Below, one piece after another: positions 54,872-63,878 of a stretch of 64,000 bases of DNA. Position numbers and translations under genes: made by a program. The notes beneath the pieces were generated by a model. That model was not told the DNA's origin. It made no database searches and saw only the letters and a program-made list of their open reading frames with translations. This DNA comes from Streptomyces pilosus (lineage in GTDB: Bacteria; Actinomycetota; Actinomycetes; Streptomycetales; Streptomycetaceae), in contig NZ_BMTU01000001.1 in NCBI RefSeq assembly GCF_014649835.1, positions 62,001-126,000 on the forward strand, read 5' to 3'. Within the stretch, counting starts at the first letter, position 1. Each line of letters starts with the position of its first letter.

Positions 54872-55812
54872 ATGTCCTCCTCGAGCAGCGCGAGTCCCCG
54901 CTCGATCAGGTGAGCGAGCTGCTTGACATGATCCCCCGCGGGTTCCTGCAGGGGCGGCCGCACCTCCCCCACCTCCAGGCCGCGCATCCGCACCCCGGCC
55001 TTGACGAGGGAGACGGCGTACCCGGGGCCCTGGTCCCGCAGTTCGGCGAACGGCCGGTAGAAGCCGTCGATCAGCCGGTCGAGGGTGGCGCCGTCGCCGG
55101 TGCGGAGGGCGGTGTGGCAGGCGAGGGCGATCTCGGGCACGAAGCAGAACACCGCGGAGGAGTACAGGGTGACGCCGAGGGCCCGGTAGGCGGACTGGGT
55201 GAGTTCGGCGGTGGGCAGCCCGTTGAAGTAGAGGAAGTCTTCCCCGGCCGCCGCGCGGACGGCGCTGACCGTGCGCTGCATCAGGTCGAGGTCGCCGTGG
55301 CCGTCCTTGAGGCCGATGATCCCGTCGGTGCGGGCCAGTCCGACGACCGTCTCCGGCTTGAAGAGGGCGTTGTCGCGCTGGTAGACGATCACGGGGAGGG
55401 AAGTGGCCGCGGCGATCTCCCGGTAGTGCCGCAGCAGCCCTTCCTGTCCGGCCCTGACCAGGTACGGGGGCATGGCGAGCAGCCCGTCCGCGCCGGCGTC
55501 CTCGGCGAGCCGCGCGCTGCGGACCGCGAGCGCCGTGCCGTAACCGGCCGCCGCGACCACCGGCACGCGGCCCCCGGTGACCTCGACGGCGGCCCGGACG
55601 CAGCTCGCGAACTCCTCCGGTGTCAGCGCGTGGAACTCGCCGGTGCCGCAGCAGGCGAAGACCGCGGCGGCCCCGGCCTCCACCCCGCGCCGCACATGGA
55701 GCCGGTAGGCGTCGAGATTGACGGCGCCGTCCGGTCCGTAGGCGGTGACCGGGAAGAACAGGGGCCCGCTGGGGACTTCGAGTCGGGCGGCGAGAGGGGC
55801 GGCTGACGTCAC
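54868..55812 (-). CDS. kdgD: 5-dehydro-4-deoxyglucarate dehydratase
   Basis: This 314-residue DHDPS-family TIM barrel converts 5-keto-4-deoxyglucarate to 2-oxoglutarate semialdehyde with loss of water and CO2. The KdgD-type motifs are CGTGEFHALTPEEF, the catalytic Tyr in PVIVYQRDN and the Schiff-base Lys in IIGLKDGHGDLDL. I chose GTG at 55812, with GGGAGA just upstream; an ATG at 55830 would add six residues and overlaps the CATATGCGTG motif. Its product is the substrate of the aldehyde dehydrogenase at 28873. Divergent from udh. Confidence 0.9.
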   Translation of the reverse strand: MTSAAPLAARLEVPSGPLFFPVTAYGPDGAVNLDAYRLHVRRGVEAGAAAVFACCGTGEFHALTPEEFASCVRAAVEVTGGRVPVVAAAGYGTALAVRSARLAEDAGADGLLAMPPYLVRAGQEGLLRHYREIAAATSLPVIVYQRDNALFKPETVVGLARTDGIIGLKDGHGDLDLMQRTVSAVRAAAGEDFLYFNGLPTAELTQSAYRALGVTLYSSAVFCFVPEIALACHTALRTGDGATLDRLIDGFYRPFAELRDQGPGYAVSLVKAGVRMRGLEVGEVRPPLQEPAGDHVKQLAHLIERGLALLEEDM

Positions 55813-55866
55813 ATGCTCTCCCAGGTCCATATGCGTGACTAGCGTCCATATCTCTGAACGACTGCC

Positions 55867-55896
55867 ACGCTAAGGCGCCCCGGGACCGCCGGTCAA
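55867..55896 (-). promoter_or_regulatory. Promoter of the kdgD operon
   Basis: Leftward TTGACC (55891-55896), 18 bases, TAGCGT (55867-55872). Same -10 hexamer and spacing as the divergent udh promoter. Confidence 0.65.
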
Positions 55897-55966
55897 GCGC
55901 CGCGCCGCGCCGCACACCAGCCGATTCCCGCATTCCGCGGAAGGCCGAACGATCACCGGGGGACAC

Positions 55967-55996
55967 TTGACGAGCCGCGCCCGACCTCCTTAGCGT
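55967..55996 (+). promoter_or_regulatory. Promoter of udh
   Basis: TTGACG (55967-55972), 18 bases, TAGCGT (55991-55996). The predicted start of transcription falls near or within CACGCATATG (56000-56009), about 64 bases before the udh ATG. Confidence 0.65.
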
Positions 55997-56066
55997 GTCC
56001 ACGCATATGAATGGCGTGCGTCCACGTGCACGCGCGACCCGGCCGGCGCCGCAAGGAGACCCGAGG

Positions 56067-56876
56067 ATGCCCGCTCCCCGCACCGTTCTGCTCACCGGCG
56101 CCGCCGGCGGCCTCGGCACCCTGATGCGGGAGCTGCTCCCCGAGTACGGCTACACACTGCGCCTGCTCGACCTGCGCCCCGTGGACGGCGCACCCGACGC
56201 GATCGTCGCGGACCTCGCCGACAAGGACGCCGTGCGCGAGGCGGTGCGCGGCGTCGACGCGATCGTCCACCTCGCGGGCATCTCGCTCGAAGCCTCCTTC
56301 GACAAGATCCTCCGGGCCAACATCGAGGGCACCCACCACCTGTACGAGGCGGCCCGCGAGGAGGGCGTGCGGCGCATCGTCTTCGCCTCCTCCAACCACG
56401 CCGTCGGCTACACCCCGCGCCCGCGGGGCGACGACCCCCTCATCCCCGTCGACGTCCCGCACCGCCCGGACACCTTCTACGGCCTGTCCAAGTGCTTCGG
56501 CGAGGACCTCGCCCAGCTCTACTGGGACAAGCACGGCCTGGAGACCGTCTCCGTGCGCATCGGCTCCTGCTTCCCCGAGCCGACCAGCGTGCGCATGCTC
56601 TCGGTGTGGATGAGCCCCGCCGACGGCGCCCGCCTCTTCCACGCCGCCCTGACCGCCGAGAACGTCGGCCACACCGTCGTCCACGGCTCCTCCGCCAACA
56701 CCCGCCTGTGGTGGGACCTCACCTCCGCGCGGGCGCTCGGCTACGAACCGCGCGATGACTCCGAGCCGTACGCCGAGAAGCTGATCGCCGAACAGGGCGA
56801 GCTGGACCCGGACGACCCCGCCCACGCCCGCCTGGGCGGCCACTTCGTCACCGACCCGCCCGTCTGGCCGCACTGA
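56067..56876 (+). CDS. udh: Uronate dehydrogenase
   Basis: This 269-residue SDR-type NAD-dependent enzyme oxidises D-galacturonate or D-glucuronate to the aldarolactone. The NAD motif TGAAGGLG is at residues 10-17, and the catalytic Y138-x3-K142 lies in TFYGLSKCFGE. The segment VHLAGISLEASFDKILRANI is typical of Udh. The ATG at 56067 has AAGGAG 8 bases upstream. Other small NAD-dependent epimerases look alike, but length, motifs and divergent kdgD support Udh. Confidence 0.88.
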   Translation: MPAPRTVLLTGAAGGLGTLMRELLPEYGYTLRLLDLRPVDGAPDAIVADLADKDAVREAVRGVDAIVHLAGISLEASFDKILRANIEGTHHLYEAAREEGVRRIVFASSNHAVGYTPRPRGDDPLIPVDVPHRPDTFYGLSKCFGEDLAQLYWDKHGLETVSVRIGSCFPEPTSVRMLSVWMSPADGARLFHAALTAENVGHTVVHGSSANTRLWWDLTSARALGYEPRDDSEPYAEKLIAEQGELDPDDPAHARLGGHFVTDPPVWPH

Positions 56877-56935
56877 CGACGGCACCCCACGCGCCACGAC
56901 GGCGCGAAACGATCGGCGACGGCGGCGGGCGGGCA

Positions 56936-57137
56936 CCGAACGGGCCCGCCCGCCGCGGCATACGGGCATCCGCACTGCCCGCTCCCACCCCTCCCCGGGC
57001 ACCCTCCCAGGTCCGCGCCGGGCACCGCCCCCGCCGAACGGGCACAAGCGGGCAGGAACGGACTCGCAACAGACCTGGTCAGCGGCGGGCACCCGCTGTA
57101 GAACTTCCTGCATGGGCCGCACCGGGCCCGAACGGGC
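56936..57137 (+). promoter_or_regulatory. Three CCGAACGGGC copies upstream of the DeoR gene
   Basis: Identical 10-mers start at 56936, 57034 and 57128, that is 98 and 94 bases apart. Weaker relatives are TACGGGCA near 56961 and GGAACGG near 57055. Direct repeats of this kind suit DeoR/GlpR-type regulators, making autoregulation likely. Confidence 0.5.
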
Positions 57138-57165
57138 AGCGAAATCAGGAAGCAGGGGTGCGGCC

Positions 57166-57936
57166 ATGAGCAACAGGACGGCCGAAGAGCGCCAGCGGGA
57201 GATCGTGCGGGTGGCGCGTACCACCGGCTCGGTCGACGTGACCGCCCTCGCCGCCGACCTGGGTGTGGCCAGGGAGACCGTACGCCGCGACCTGCGCGCA
57301 CTGGAGGACCACGGGCTGGTACGCCGCACCCACGGCGGCGCCTACCCCGTGGAGAGCGCCGGCTTCGAGACGACACTCGCCTTCCGCGCCACCAGCCACG
57401 TCCCCGAGAAACGCAGGGTCGCGGCCGCCGCGGCGGGCCTCCTCGGGGACGCCGAGACCGTCTTCGTCGACGAGGGCTTCACCCCGCAGCTCATCGCCGA
57501 GGCCCTGCCCGCCGACCGGCCGCTCACCGTGGTCACCGCCTCCCTGCCGGTCGCGGGCGCCCTCGCGGAGACCGGCACCGTGTCCGTCCTGCTGCTCGGC
57601 GGACGGGTCCGCTCCGGCACCCTCGCCACGGTCGACCACTGGACCACGAAGATGCTCGCCGGCTTCGTCATCGACCTGGCGTTCATCGGCGCCAACGGGA
57701 TCTCCCGCGAACACGGACTGACCACGCCCGACCCGGCCGTCAGCGAGGTCAAGGCGCAGGCCGTCCGGGCCGCCCGCCGGGTGGTGTTCGCCGGTGTCCA
57801 CACCAAGTTCGGCGCGGTCAGCTTCTGCCGGTTCGCCGAGATCGGCGCGCTGGAGGCGATCGTCACCAGCACCCTGCTGCCGGCCGCCGAGGCCCACCGC
57901 TACTCCCTGCTCGGACCCCAGGTCATCCGGGTCTGA
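57166..57936 (+). CDS. DeoR/GlpR-family transcriptional regulator
   Basis: This 256-residue protein has the DeoR helix-turn-helix (VTALAADLGVARETVRRDLR, then the hallmark VRRTHGGAYPVES) and a C-terminal sugar-phosphate sensor domain with DEGFTPQLIAEAL and FIGANGISREHGLTTPDP. The ATG at 57166 follows CAGGGG; an in-frame ATG at 57112 is less likely. It precedes the polyol ABC operon and probably represses it. Confidence 0.92.
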   Translation: MSNRTAEERQREIVRVARTTGSVDVTALAADLGVARETVRRDLRALEDHGLVRRTHGGAYPVESAGFETTLAFRATSHVPEKRRVAAAAAGLLGDAETVFVDEGFTPQLIAEALPADRPLTVVTASLPVAGALAETGTVSVLLLGGRVRSGTLATVDHWTTKMLAGFVIDLAFIGANGISREHGLTTPDPAVSEVKAQAVRAARRVVFAGVHTKFGAVSFCRFAEIGALEAIVTSTLLPAAEAHRYSLLGPQVIRV

Positions 57937-58067
57937 GGCGGACCGGACCGCCGAAGCGACACACCCCGTCCACGCCCCCTCGGGGCGGAGCCGTGCCCGG
58001 CGACGCCCACCCCGCGCCCCACCCGTCCTGAAACATCCCGTACGCCGCTTTCGTCGAGGAGTGATCC

Positions 58068-59441
58068 ATGCACACCCAGAGCCGCTGGAGGCCACCGCGA
58101 GCCGCACTCGCCGCGGCCGCCGCAGGGACGCTGCTCGCCCCGCTGCTCTCCGGCTGCTGGGTCGGAGCGGGCGGGGCCGGTTCCGGCGGCGACTCCGTCA
58201 ACGTCCTGATGGTCAACAACCCGCAGATGGTCGAACTGCAGAAGCTCACCGCGGAGCACTTCACCGAGAAGACCGGCATCAAGGTCAACTTCACCGTGCT
58301 CCCGGAGAACGACGTCCGCGACAAGATCAGCCAGGACTTCGCCAACCAGGCAGGCCAGTACGACGTGGCCACCCTGTCCAACTACGAGATCCCCATCTAC
58401 GCCCGCAACGGCTGGCTGAAGGAGATGGACTCCTACGTGGCCGACGACCCCGGCTACGACCAGCCGGACGTCCTCGAACCGATGCGCCGGTCCCTCACCG
58501 GCGACGACGGGAAGCTCTACGGCCAGCCCTTCTACGGCGAGTCGTCCTTCCTGATGTACCGCAAGGACGTCTTCGAGCGGGAGGGCCTCACCATGCCCGC
58601 CCGGCCCACCTGGCGGCAGGTGGCCGACCTCGCCGCCGAACTCGACGGCGCCGAACCGGGCATGAAGGGCATCTGCCTGCGCGGCCTCCCCGGCTGGGGC
58701 GAGGTCATGGCCCCGCTGACCACCGTGGTCAACACCTTCGGCGGCACCTGGTTCGACGAGGACTGGAACGCCGGACTCGACTCCCCCGAGTGGCAGCAGG
58801 CGACGAAGTTCTACGTCGACCTGGTCCGTGAGCACGGCGAGTCCGGCGCCCCCCAGGCCGGGTTCGCCGAATGCCTCAACAACATGACCCAGGGCAAGGT
58901 CGCCATGTGGTACGACGCCACCTCCGCCGCCGGCTCCCTCGAAGCCGACGGTTCCCCCGTCAGGGGCAAGGTGGGCTACGCCCCCGCCCCCGTGGAGAAG
59001 ACCGAGTCCTCCGGCTGGCTCTACACCTGGGCCTGGGGCATCCAGGGCGCCTCCCGCAACCCCGACAACGCCTGGAAGTTCGTCTCCTGGGCCTCCAGCA
59101 AGGAGTACGAGCAGCTGGTCGGCGACGAGATCGGCTGGTCCAACGTCCCGGCCGGCAAGCGCGCCTCCACCTACGCCAACCCCGACTACCGCGCGGAGGC
59201 CGCCGCCTTCCAGGAGATGACCAAGGAGGCCATCGAACGGGCCCGGCCCGACGACCCGGGGGTGCAGCCCCGCCCCGCGCCCGGCATCCAGTTCGTCGGC
59301 ATCCCCGAGTTCACCGATCTCGGCACACGGGTCTCCCAGGAGATCAGCGCGGCCATCGCCGGACGGCAGTCCGTCGAGTCGGCCCTGAGGAAGTCCCAGC
59401 AGCTCGCAGAAGAGATCTCCGAGGAGTACGAGGGACGATGA
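58068..59441 (+). CDS. Polyol/sugar ABC importer, lipoprotein substrate-binding protein
   Basis: This 457-residue SBP_bac_1 protein has a lipobox LLSGC with lipidated Cys30. The fold and the ATLSNYEIPIYARNGWLKEM and WYDATSAAGSLEADGS segments resemble sorbitol/mannitol (SmoE-like) binding proteins. GAGGAG precedes the ATG. The linked zinc dehydrogenase supports a polyol ligand. Overlaps the first permease by 4 bases. Confidence 0.92.
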   Translation: MHTQSRWRPPRAALAAAAAGTLLAPLLSGCWVGAGGAGSGGDSVNVLMVNNPQMVELQKLTAEHFTEKTGIKVNFTVLPENDVRDKISQDFANQAGQYDVATLSNYEIPIYARNGWLKEMDSYVADDPGYDQPDVLEPMRRSLTGDDGKLYGQPFYGESSFLMYRKDVFEREGLTMPARPTWRQVADLAAELDGAEPGMKGICLRGLPGWGEVMAPLTTVVNTFGGTWFDEDWNAGLDSPEWQQATKFYVDLVREHGESGAPQAGFAECLNNMTQGKVAMWYDATSAAGSLEADGSPVRGKVGYAPAPVEKTESSGWLYTWAWGIQGASRNPDNAWKFVSWASSKEYEQLVGDEIGWSNVPAGKRASTYANPDYRAEAAAFQEMTKEAIERARPDDPGVQPRPAPGIQFVGIPEFTDLGTRVSQEISAAIAGRQSVESALRKSQQLAEEISEEYEGR

Positions 59442-60379
59442 CCGCCACGACCACCGCCCCCGCGGCCGCGCCGGGGACACACCCGGCCCCCCGCCGGTCC
59501 TCCGACCGGCTGCGCGCCTGGGCCGCCCGCGGCCCCCTGCTGCCCGCCCTGATCTTCATGATCGTGGTCACCCAGCTGCCCTTCGTGGCGACCCTGGTGA
59601 TCTCCTTCCTCGACTGGAACTCCCTCTACCCCGACGCCCGCGGCTTCGCCGGCTTCGCGAACTACCAGGAGGTCCTCACCGACGCGGACCTGCGCCGGTC
59701 CGTCTGGACGACGGTCCTGCTGACCGTCGGGGTGGTCCTGGCCAGCCTGGTCCTCGGACTGCTCCTCGCCCTGCTGCTGGACCGCAGGTTCCGCGGCCGG
59801 GGCATCGTCCGCACCCTGCTCATCGCCCCGTTCCTGGTGGTCCCGGTGGCGGCGGCCCTGCTGTGGAAGCACGTCCTCTACAACCCCGAGTACGGGCTCC
59901 TCAACGGTCTGCTGCACTACGTCGGCGGCCCCCAGCCCGACTGGATCTCCAACACGCCGCTGCTGGCCGTCCAGACCGCGCTGGTGTGGCAGTGGACCCC
60001 GTTCATGATGCTGATCCTGCTCGCCGGACTGCAGAGCCGGGACCAGCAGCAGCTCGAGGCCGCCCGCGTCGACGGGGCGAGCGACTGGCAGATCTTCGTC
60101 CACATCACCCTGCCCCACCTGCGCCGCTACCTCGAACTGGGCGCCCTGCTCGGCTCGATCTACATCGTGCAGAACTTCGACGCCGTCTTCACCCTCACCT
60201 CCGGCGGCCTCGGCACCGCCAACCTTCCCTACACCGTCTACCAGACCTTCTACCAGGCCCATGAGAACGGCCTCGCCTCGGCCGCCGGCGTCCTGGTCGT
60301 CATCGGCTCCATCGTCATCGCGACCTTCGCCCTGCGCGTGGTGTCGTCCCTGTTCCGCGAGGAGGTGTCCCGCGCATGA
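59438..60379 (+). CDS. Polyol/sugar ABC importer permease (SmoF/MalF-like)
   Basis: This 313-residue six-helix protein has the EAA loop LEAARVDGASDWQIFVHITL. Coupled by ATGA at both ends to the binding protein and the second permease. An ATPase gene is missing, as for the pectin-locus importer. Confidence 0.94.
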   Translation: MTATTTAPAAAPGTHPAPRRSSDRLRAWAARGPLLPALIFMIVVTQLPFVATLVISFLDWNSLYPDARGFAGFANYQEVLTDADLRRSVWTTVLLTVGVVLASLVLGLLLALLLDRRFRGRGIVRTLLIAPFLVVPVAAALLWKHVLYNPEYGLLNGLLHYVGGPQPDWISNTPLLAVQTALVWQWTPFMMLILLAGLQSRDQQQLEAARVDGASDWQIFVHITLPHLRRYLELGALLGSIYIVQNFDAVFTLTSGGLGTANLPYTVYQTFYQAHENGLASAAGVLVVIGSIVIATFALRVVSSLFREEVSRA

Positions 60380-61227
60380 GCAGCAACGCCGTACGCACCC
60401 GCGGCCGGTTCCGCGGCGGAGCGGGCCTGGGCCTGGTCGCCTGGCTGGCCGGCATCGTGTTCTTCCTGCCCATCGCCTGGATGGCCCTGACGTCCTTCCA
60501 CTCCGAGACGGACGCGGCGACCAACCCGCCGTCCTTCGCCGCCGCGCTCACCCTGGACGGCTACCGCGAGTTCTTCGGCGCGGACGGCGGCGCGAGCCCG
60601 TGGCCCGCCCTGATCAACTCCGCGGTGGCGTCCGTCGCCTCCACCCTCCTCGTCCTGCTGCTGGCCCTGCCCGCGGCCTACGCCCTGTCCATCCGCCCGG
60701 TGAAGCGGTGGACCGACGTGCTGTTCTTCTTCCTCTCCACCAAGATGCTGCCCGTCGTGGCCGGCCTGCTGCCGATCTACCTGTTCGCGAAGAACGCCGG
60801 GCTGCTCGACAACATCTGGCTGCTGGTCCTGCTCTACACCTCCATGAACCTGCCGATCGCGGTGTGGATGATGCAGTCCTTCCTCGCCGAGGTCCCGGTG
60901 GCGGTCATCGAGGCCGCCCAGATCGACGGCGCCCGGCTGCCGACGGTGCTGGCCCGCGTGGTCGCCCCGATCGCCCTGCCCGGCATCGCGGCGACGGCGC
61001 TGATCTGCTTCATCTTCAGCTGGAACGAACTGCTGTTCGCCCGGGTGCTGACGGGCGTGGTCGCCGAGACCGCCCCCGTCTTCCTGACCGGTTTCATCAC
61101 CAGCCAGGGCCTCTTCCTGGCCAAGGTGTGCGCCGCGTCGCTCGTCATCTCCCTGCCGGTGCTCGCCGCGGGGTTCGCCGCCCAGGACAAACTCGTCCAG
61201 GGCCTGTCGTTGGGAGCCGTGAAATGA
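60376..61227 (+). CDS. Polyol/sugar ABC importer permease (SmoG/MalG-like)
   Basis: This 283-residue six-helix protein has the EAA loop IEAAQIDGARLPTVLARVVA and the conserved LPIAVWMMQSF before it. ATG overlaps the upstream stop; the stop overlaps the dehydrogenase start. Confidence 0.94.
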   Translation: MSSNAVRTRGRFRGGAGLGLVAWLAGIVFFLPIAWMALTSFHSETDAATNPPSFAAALTLDGYREFFGADGGASPWPALINSAVASVASTLLVLLLALPAAYALSIRPVKRWTDVLFFFLSTKMLPVVAGLLPIYLFAKNAGLLDNIWLLVLLYTSMNLPIAVWMMQSFLAEVPVAVIEAAQIDGARLPTVLARVVAPIALPGIAATALICFIFSWNELLFARVLTGVVAETAPVFLTGFITSQGLFLAKVCAASLVISLPVLAAGFAAQDKLVQGLSLGAVK

Positions 61228-62213
61228 AGGCCGCCGTCATCGAGTCCGTGGGCAAGGCCGTCGTCACCGAGGTCCCGGACCCGACGCCGGGGCCCCGCGA
61301 CGTCGTCGTCGAGGTCGCGGCCTGTGGACTGTGCGGCACGGATCTGCACATCCTCCAGGGCGAGTTCGCCCCCAGGCTCCCGATCGTGCCGGGCCACGAG
61401 TTCGCCGGCGAGGTGGTCGCCGTCGGCACACGGGTCACCGAGGTGGCGTCCGGCGACCGGGTGGCGGTGGACCCGTCCCTCTACTGCCACGAGTGCCGCT
61501 ACTGCCGCACCGGCCACAGCAACCTCTGCGAACGCTGGGCGGCGATCGGCGTCACCACGGGGGGCGGCGCGGCCCGGTACGCCCTCGCCCCGGTGGCGAA
61601 CTGCGTGAAGCTGCCCGAGCACGTCCGCACGCAGGACGCCGCGCTGATCGAGCCGCTGTCCTGCGCGGTGCGCGGCTACGACGTGCTCCGGGCGCGGCTC
61701 GGCGCACACGTCCTGATCTACGGCTCCGGAACCATGGGCCTGATGATGCTGGAGCTGGCGAAGCGGACCGGCGCGGCGAGCGTCGACGTGGTCGACCTCA
61801 ACGCGGCGCGGCTGGAGACGGCCCGGCAGCTCGGTGTGTCCGGGTCGGCGGCGACACCGGACGAGCTGGACCGGCCGCAGGGCTGGGACCTCGTGATCGA
61901 CGCGACGGGGAACGCGGCGGCGATCCAGGACGGTCTGGACCGGGTGGCGAAGGCCGGCACGTTCCTGCAGTTCGGTGTCGCCGACTACGCGACGCGGGTG
62001 CGGATCGATCCGTACCGGATCTACAACCAGGAGATCACGATCACCGGGTCGATGGCCGTGCTGCACAGCTACGAGCGCGCGGCGGAGCTGTTCGCGGGCG
62101 GCGTCCTGGACCCGGACGTCTTCATCAGCGACCGCCTCCCGCTGGAGCGCTACCCGGAGGCCCTCGACCAGTTCGCGGCGGGCGTGGGCCGGAAGATCGT
62201 GGTGGTGCCCTGA
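61224..62213 (+). CDS. Zinc-dependent medium-chain dehydrogenase (polyol type)
   Basis: This 329-residue MDR enzyme has catalytic zinc ligands Cys37 in CGLCGTD and His in VPGHEFAGEVV, the structural zinc Cys set in CHECRYCRTGHSNLC, and the NAD fold IYGSGTMGLMMLELAKR. It is related to sorbitol and arabinitol dehydrogenases. Translational coupling to the importer implies it oxidises the imported polyol to a ketose. Confidence 0.92.
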   Translation: MKAAVIESVGKAVVTEVPDPTPGPRDVVVEVAACGLCGTDLHILQGEFAPRLPIVPGHEFAGEVVAVGTRVTEVASGDRVAVDPSLYCHECRYCRTGHSNLCERWAAIGVTTGGGAARYALAPVANCVKLPEHVRTQDAALIEPLSCAVRGYDVLRARLGAHVLIYGSGTMGLMMLELAKRTGAASVDVVDLNAARLETARQLGVSGSAATPDELDRPQGWDLVIDATGNAAAIQDGLDRVAKAGTFLQFGVADYATRVRIDPYRIYNQEITITGSMAVLHSYERAAELFAGGVLDPDVFISDRLPLERYPEALDQFAAGVGRKIVVVP

Positions 62214-62292
62214 CCCGTCCGCCACGCCGGCGGGCGACCCCGCCGGGCAGCCCCGGGCGGGACACGCAGCCGGGACCGGCAGCGGGAGCCGA

Positions 62293-62331
62293 GGCGGGGC
62301 GGCCGGTGGAAAACCCCTGGGCCGCCCCGCC
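62293..62331. terminator. Terminator of the polyol operon
   Basis: Perfect 12-bp arms GGCGGGGCGGCC (62293-62304) and its complement (62320-62331) with a 15-base loop, 80 bases after the dehydrogenase stop. Confidence 0.82.
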
Positions 62332-62354
62332 CCCGGCCCCGTACGATCCCCGGC

Positions 62355-62579
62355 ATGCCCCGACCGCACGGCTTCGCCTACGAGGCTCACTCCGGCCGCA
62401 CCGTCCGCATCACCCACCACACCCGCCTCGCGACCACCCTCCACGGTGACCGGGCCGACCGTTTCCTCGGGGAGGTCACCACCGCCCCGGACCCCCAGCT
62501 GGTCATGGCCCGCTGGACGGGCGACTACAAGCGCGGCAACGAGCGAGCGGCCCGGAACCACCCCCGCAACCGCCGCTGA
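62355..62579 (+). CDS. Small conserved-looking hypothetical protein
   Basis: This 74-residue basic protein has no signal peptide or helix-turn-helix that I can see. The sequence around TLHGDRADRFLGEVTTAPD looks like a compact alpha/beta fold and the C-terminus is Arg/Asn-rich. A TACGAT hexamer at 62341-62346 lies 9 bases before the ATG and could drive a leaderless mRNA. Function unknown. Confidence 0.6.
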   Translation: MPRPHGFAYEAHSGRTVRITHHTRLATTLHGDRADRFLGEVTTAPDPQLVMARWTGDYKRGNERAARNHPRNRR

Positions 62580-62655
62580 GCCCGGGCCGGGGACCGGCTG
62601 CGCCATACGGCCCACGGTAAGGGAACGGTAAAACGCCTTCGCTCGTTCACCCGGC

Positions 62656-63864
62656 ATGACAGCTATGACCCCCGGCTCGAACATCCCCCTCCCCACCGCC
62701 CGCGTGACGGTGGACGTCTCCGCGCCCGTGCGGCTCGACGTTTCGGGCCTGCTGCTCACCGCCGACGGCAAGGTGCGCTCCGACGACGACTTCATCTTCT
62801 ACAACCAGCCCGCCGGCCCCGGCGTGACCTACCGTTCCGGCGGCGGCACCGCCCCCGACGCCATCACCGTGGACACCACCGCCGTGCCCCCCGGCATCGA
62901 GAAGATCGTCGTGACCGCGAGCCCCGACGCCGCGGGCCAGACCTTCCAGGGCGTCGAGCCGACGGCCACCCTCCGCGACGCGGACGGCGGCGCCGTCCTG
63001 GCGACGTTCACACCGCCCGGCCTCGGCTCGGAGACGGCACTGGTGGTCGTCGAGATCTACCTGCGCAACGGCGCGTGGAAGGCCCGCGCCGTCGGCCAGG
63101 GCTACGCCAACGGCCTGGCCGGCATCGCCACCGACTTCGGCGTCACGGTCGAGGAACCGGCCGCCCCGGCCGCCCCGGCCCAGCCGGCCGCCGCCCCGCA
63201 GGCACCCCCCGTGCCGGCCGCCGCACCCGCGGCCCCCGCCGCCCCCGCCGCTCCCCCGGCTCCGCCCGCCCCCGCTCCCGGCTCCGGGAAGATCAACCTC
63301 GACAAGGGCCGGGTCAGCCTCCAGAAGAACCAGACCGTCTCCCTGATGAAGGGCGGCCGCCCGCTGCTCTCCCAGGTCACGATGGGGCTGGGCTGGGAGC
63401 CCGCCTACCGCGGCAAGGACATCGACCTGGACGCCTCGGTCATCGCCTACGGCCCGCAGCGCAACCACATCGACAGCTGCTACTTCGGCAAGCTCCAGAT
63501 CGTGGGCGGCGCGATCCGCCACTCCGGCGACAACCTCACCGGCGAGGGCGGCGGGGACGACGAGACCATCACCGTCGACCTCGGCCGGCTCCCCATGGAG
63601 GTCAGCGGCCTGGTCTTCACGGTGAACTCCTTCTCCGGGCAGAAGTTCACCGAGGTCGCCAAGGCGTACTGCCGTCTGCTGGACACCACGACCGGCGAGG
63701 AACTGGTCCGCTTCGACCTCACGAGCGCCGAGCCGCAGACGGGCGTGATGATGGCGAAGCTGATCCGCCAGTACTCGGGCGAGTGGGAGATGACCGCGAT
63801 GGGGGACTTCGTGAAGTCCCGCACGGTCCGCGGCATGGTCAAGCCGGCCGCGCAGGCCCTGTAG
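62656..63864 (+). CDS. TerD-family protein with two domains
   Basis: This 402-residue protein has an N-terminal TerD-like domain (residues about 15-165) and a C-terminal TerD domain (about 215-400). An Ala/Pro-rich linker around 168-212 joins them. The C-terminal copy has the Ca2+-binding-type segments MGLGWEPAYRGKDIDLDASV and HSGDNLTGEGGGDDETI. TerD proteins act in tellurite and general envelope stress; the exact role is unknown. No other ter gene is nearby. No Shine-Dalgarno precedes the ATG. Confidence 0.9.
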   Translation: MTAMTPGSNIPLPTARVTVDVSAPVRLDVSGLLLTADGKVRSDDDFIFYNQPAGPGVTYRSGGGTAPDAITVDTTAVPPGIEKIVVTASPDAAGQTFQGVEPTATLRDADGGAVLATFTPPGLGSETALVVVEIYLRNGAWKARAVGQGYANGLAGIATDFGVTVEEPAAPAAPAQPAAAPQAPPVPAAAPAAPAAPAAPPAPPAPAPGSGKINLDKGRVSLQKNQTVSLMKGGRPLLSQVTMGLGWEPAYRGKDIDLDASVIAYGPQRNHIDSCYFGKLQIVGGAIRHSGDNLTGEGGGDDETITVDLGRLPMEVSGLVFTVNSFSGQKFTEVAKAYCRLLDTTTGEELVRFDLTSAEPQTGVMMAKLIRQYSGEWEMTAMGDFVKSRTVRGMVKPAAQAL

Positions 63865-63878
63865 TCACGCCTTCGGAG

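Larger units (their letters stand above)
55825..56009. promoter_or_regulatory. Shared control region of kdgD and udh
   Basis: CATATGCGTG (55828-55837) is matched by its reverse complement CACGCATATG (56000-56009). GTCCATAT occurs directly repeated at 55825 and 55844. The two promoters lie between. These are candidate operators for a common regulator, possibly the nearby DeoR or GntR protein. Confidence 0.55.
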
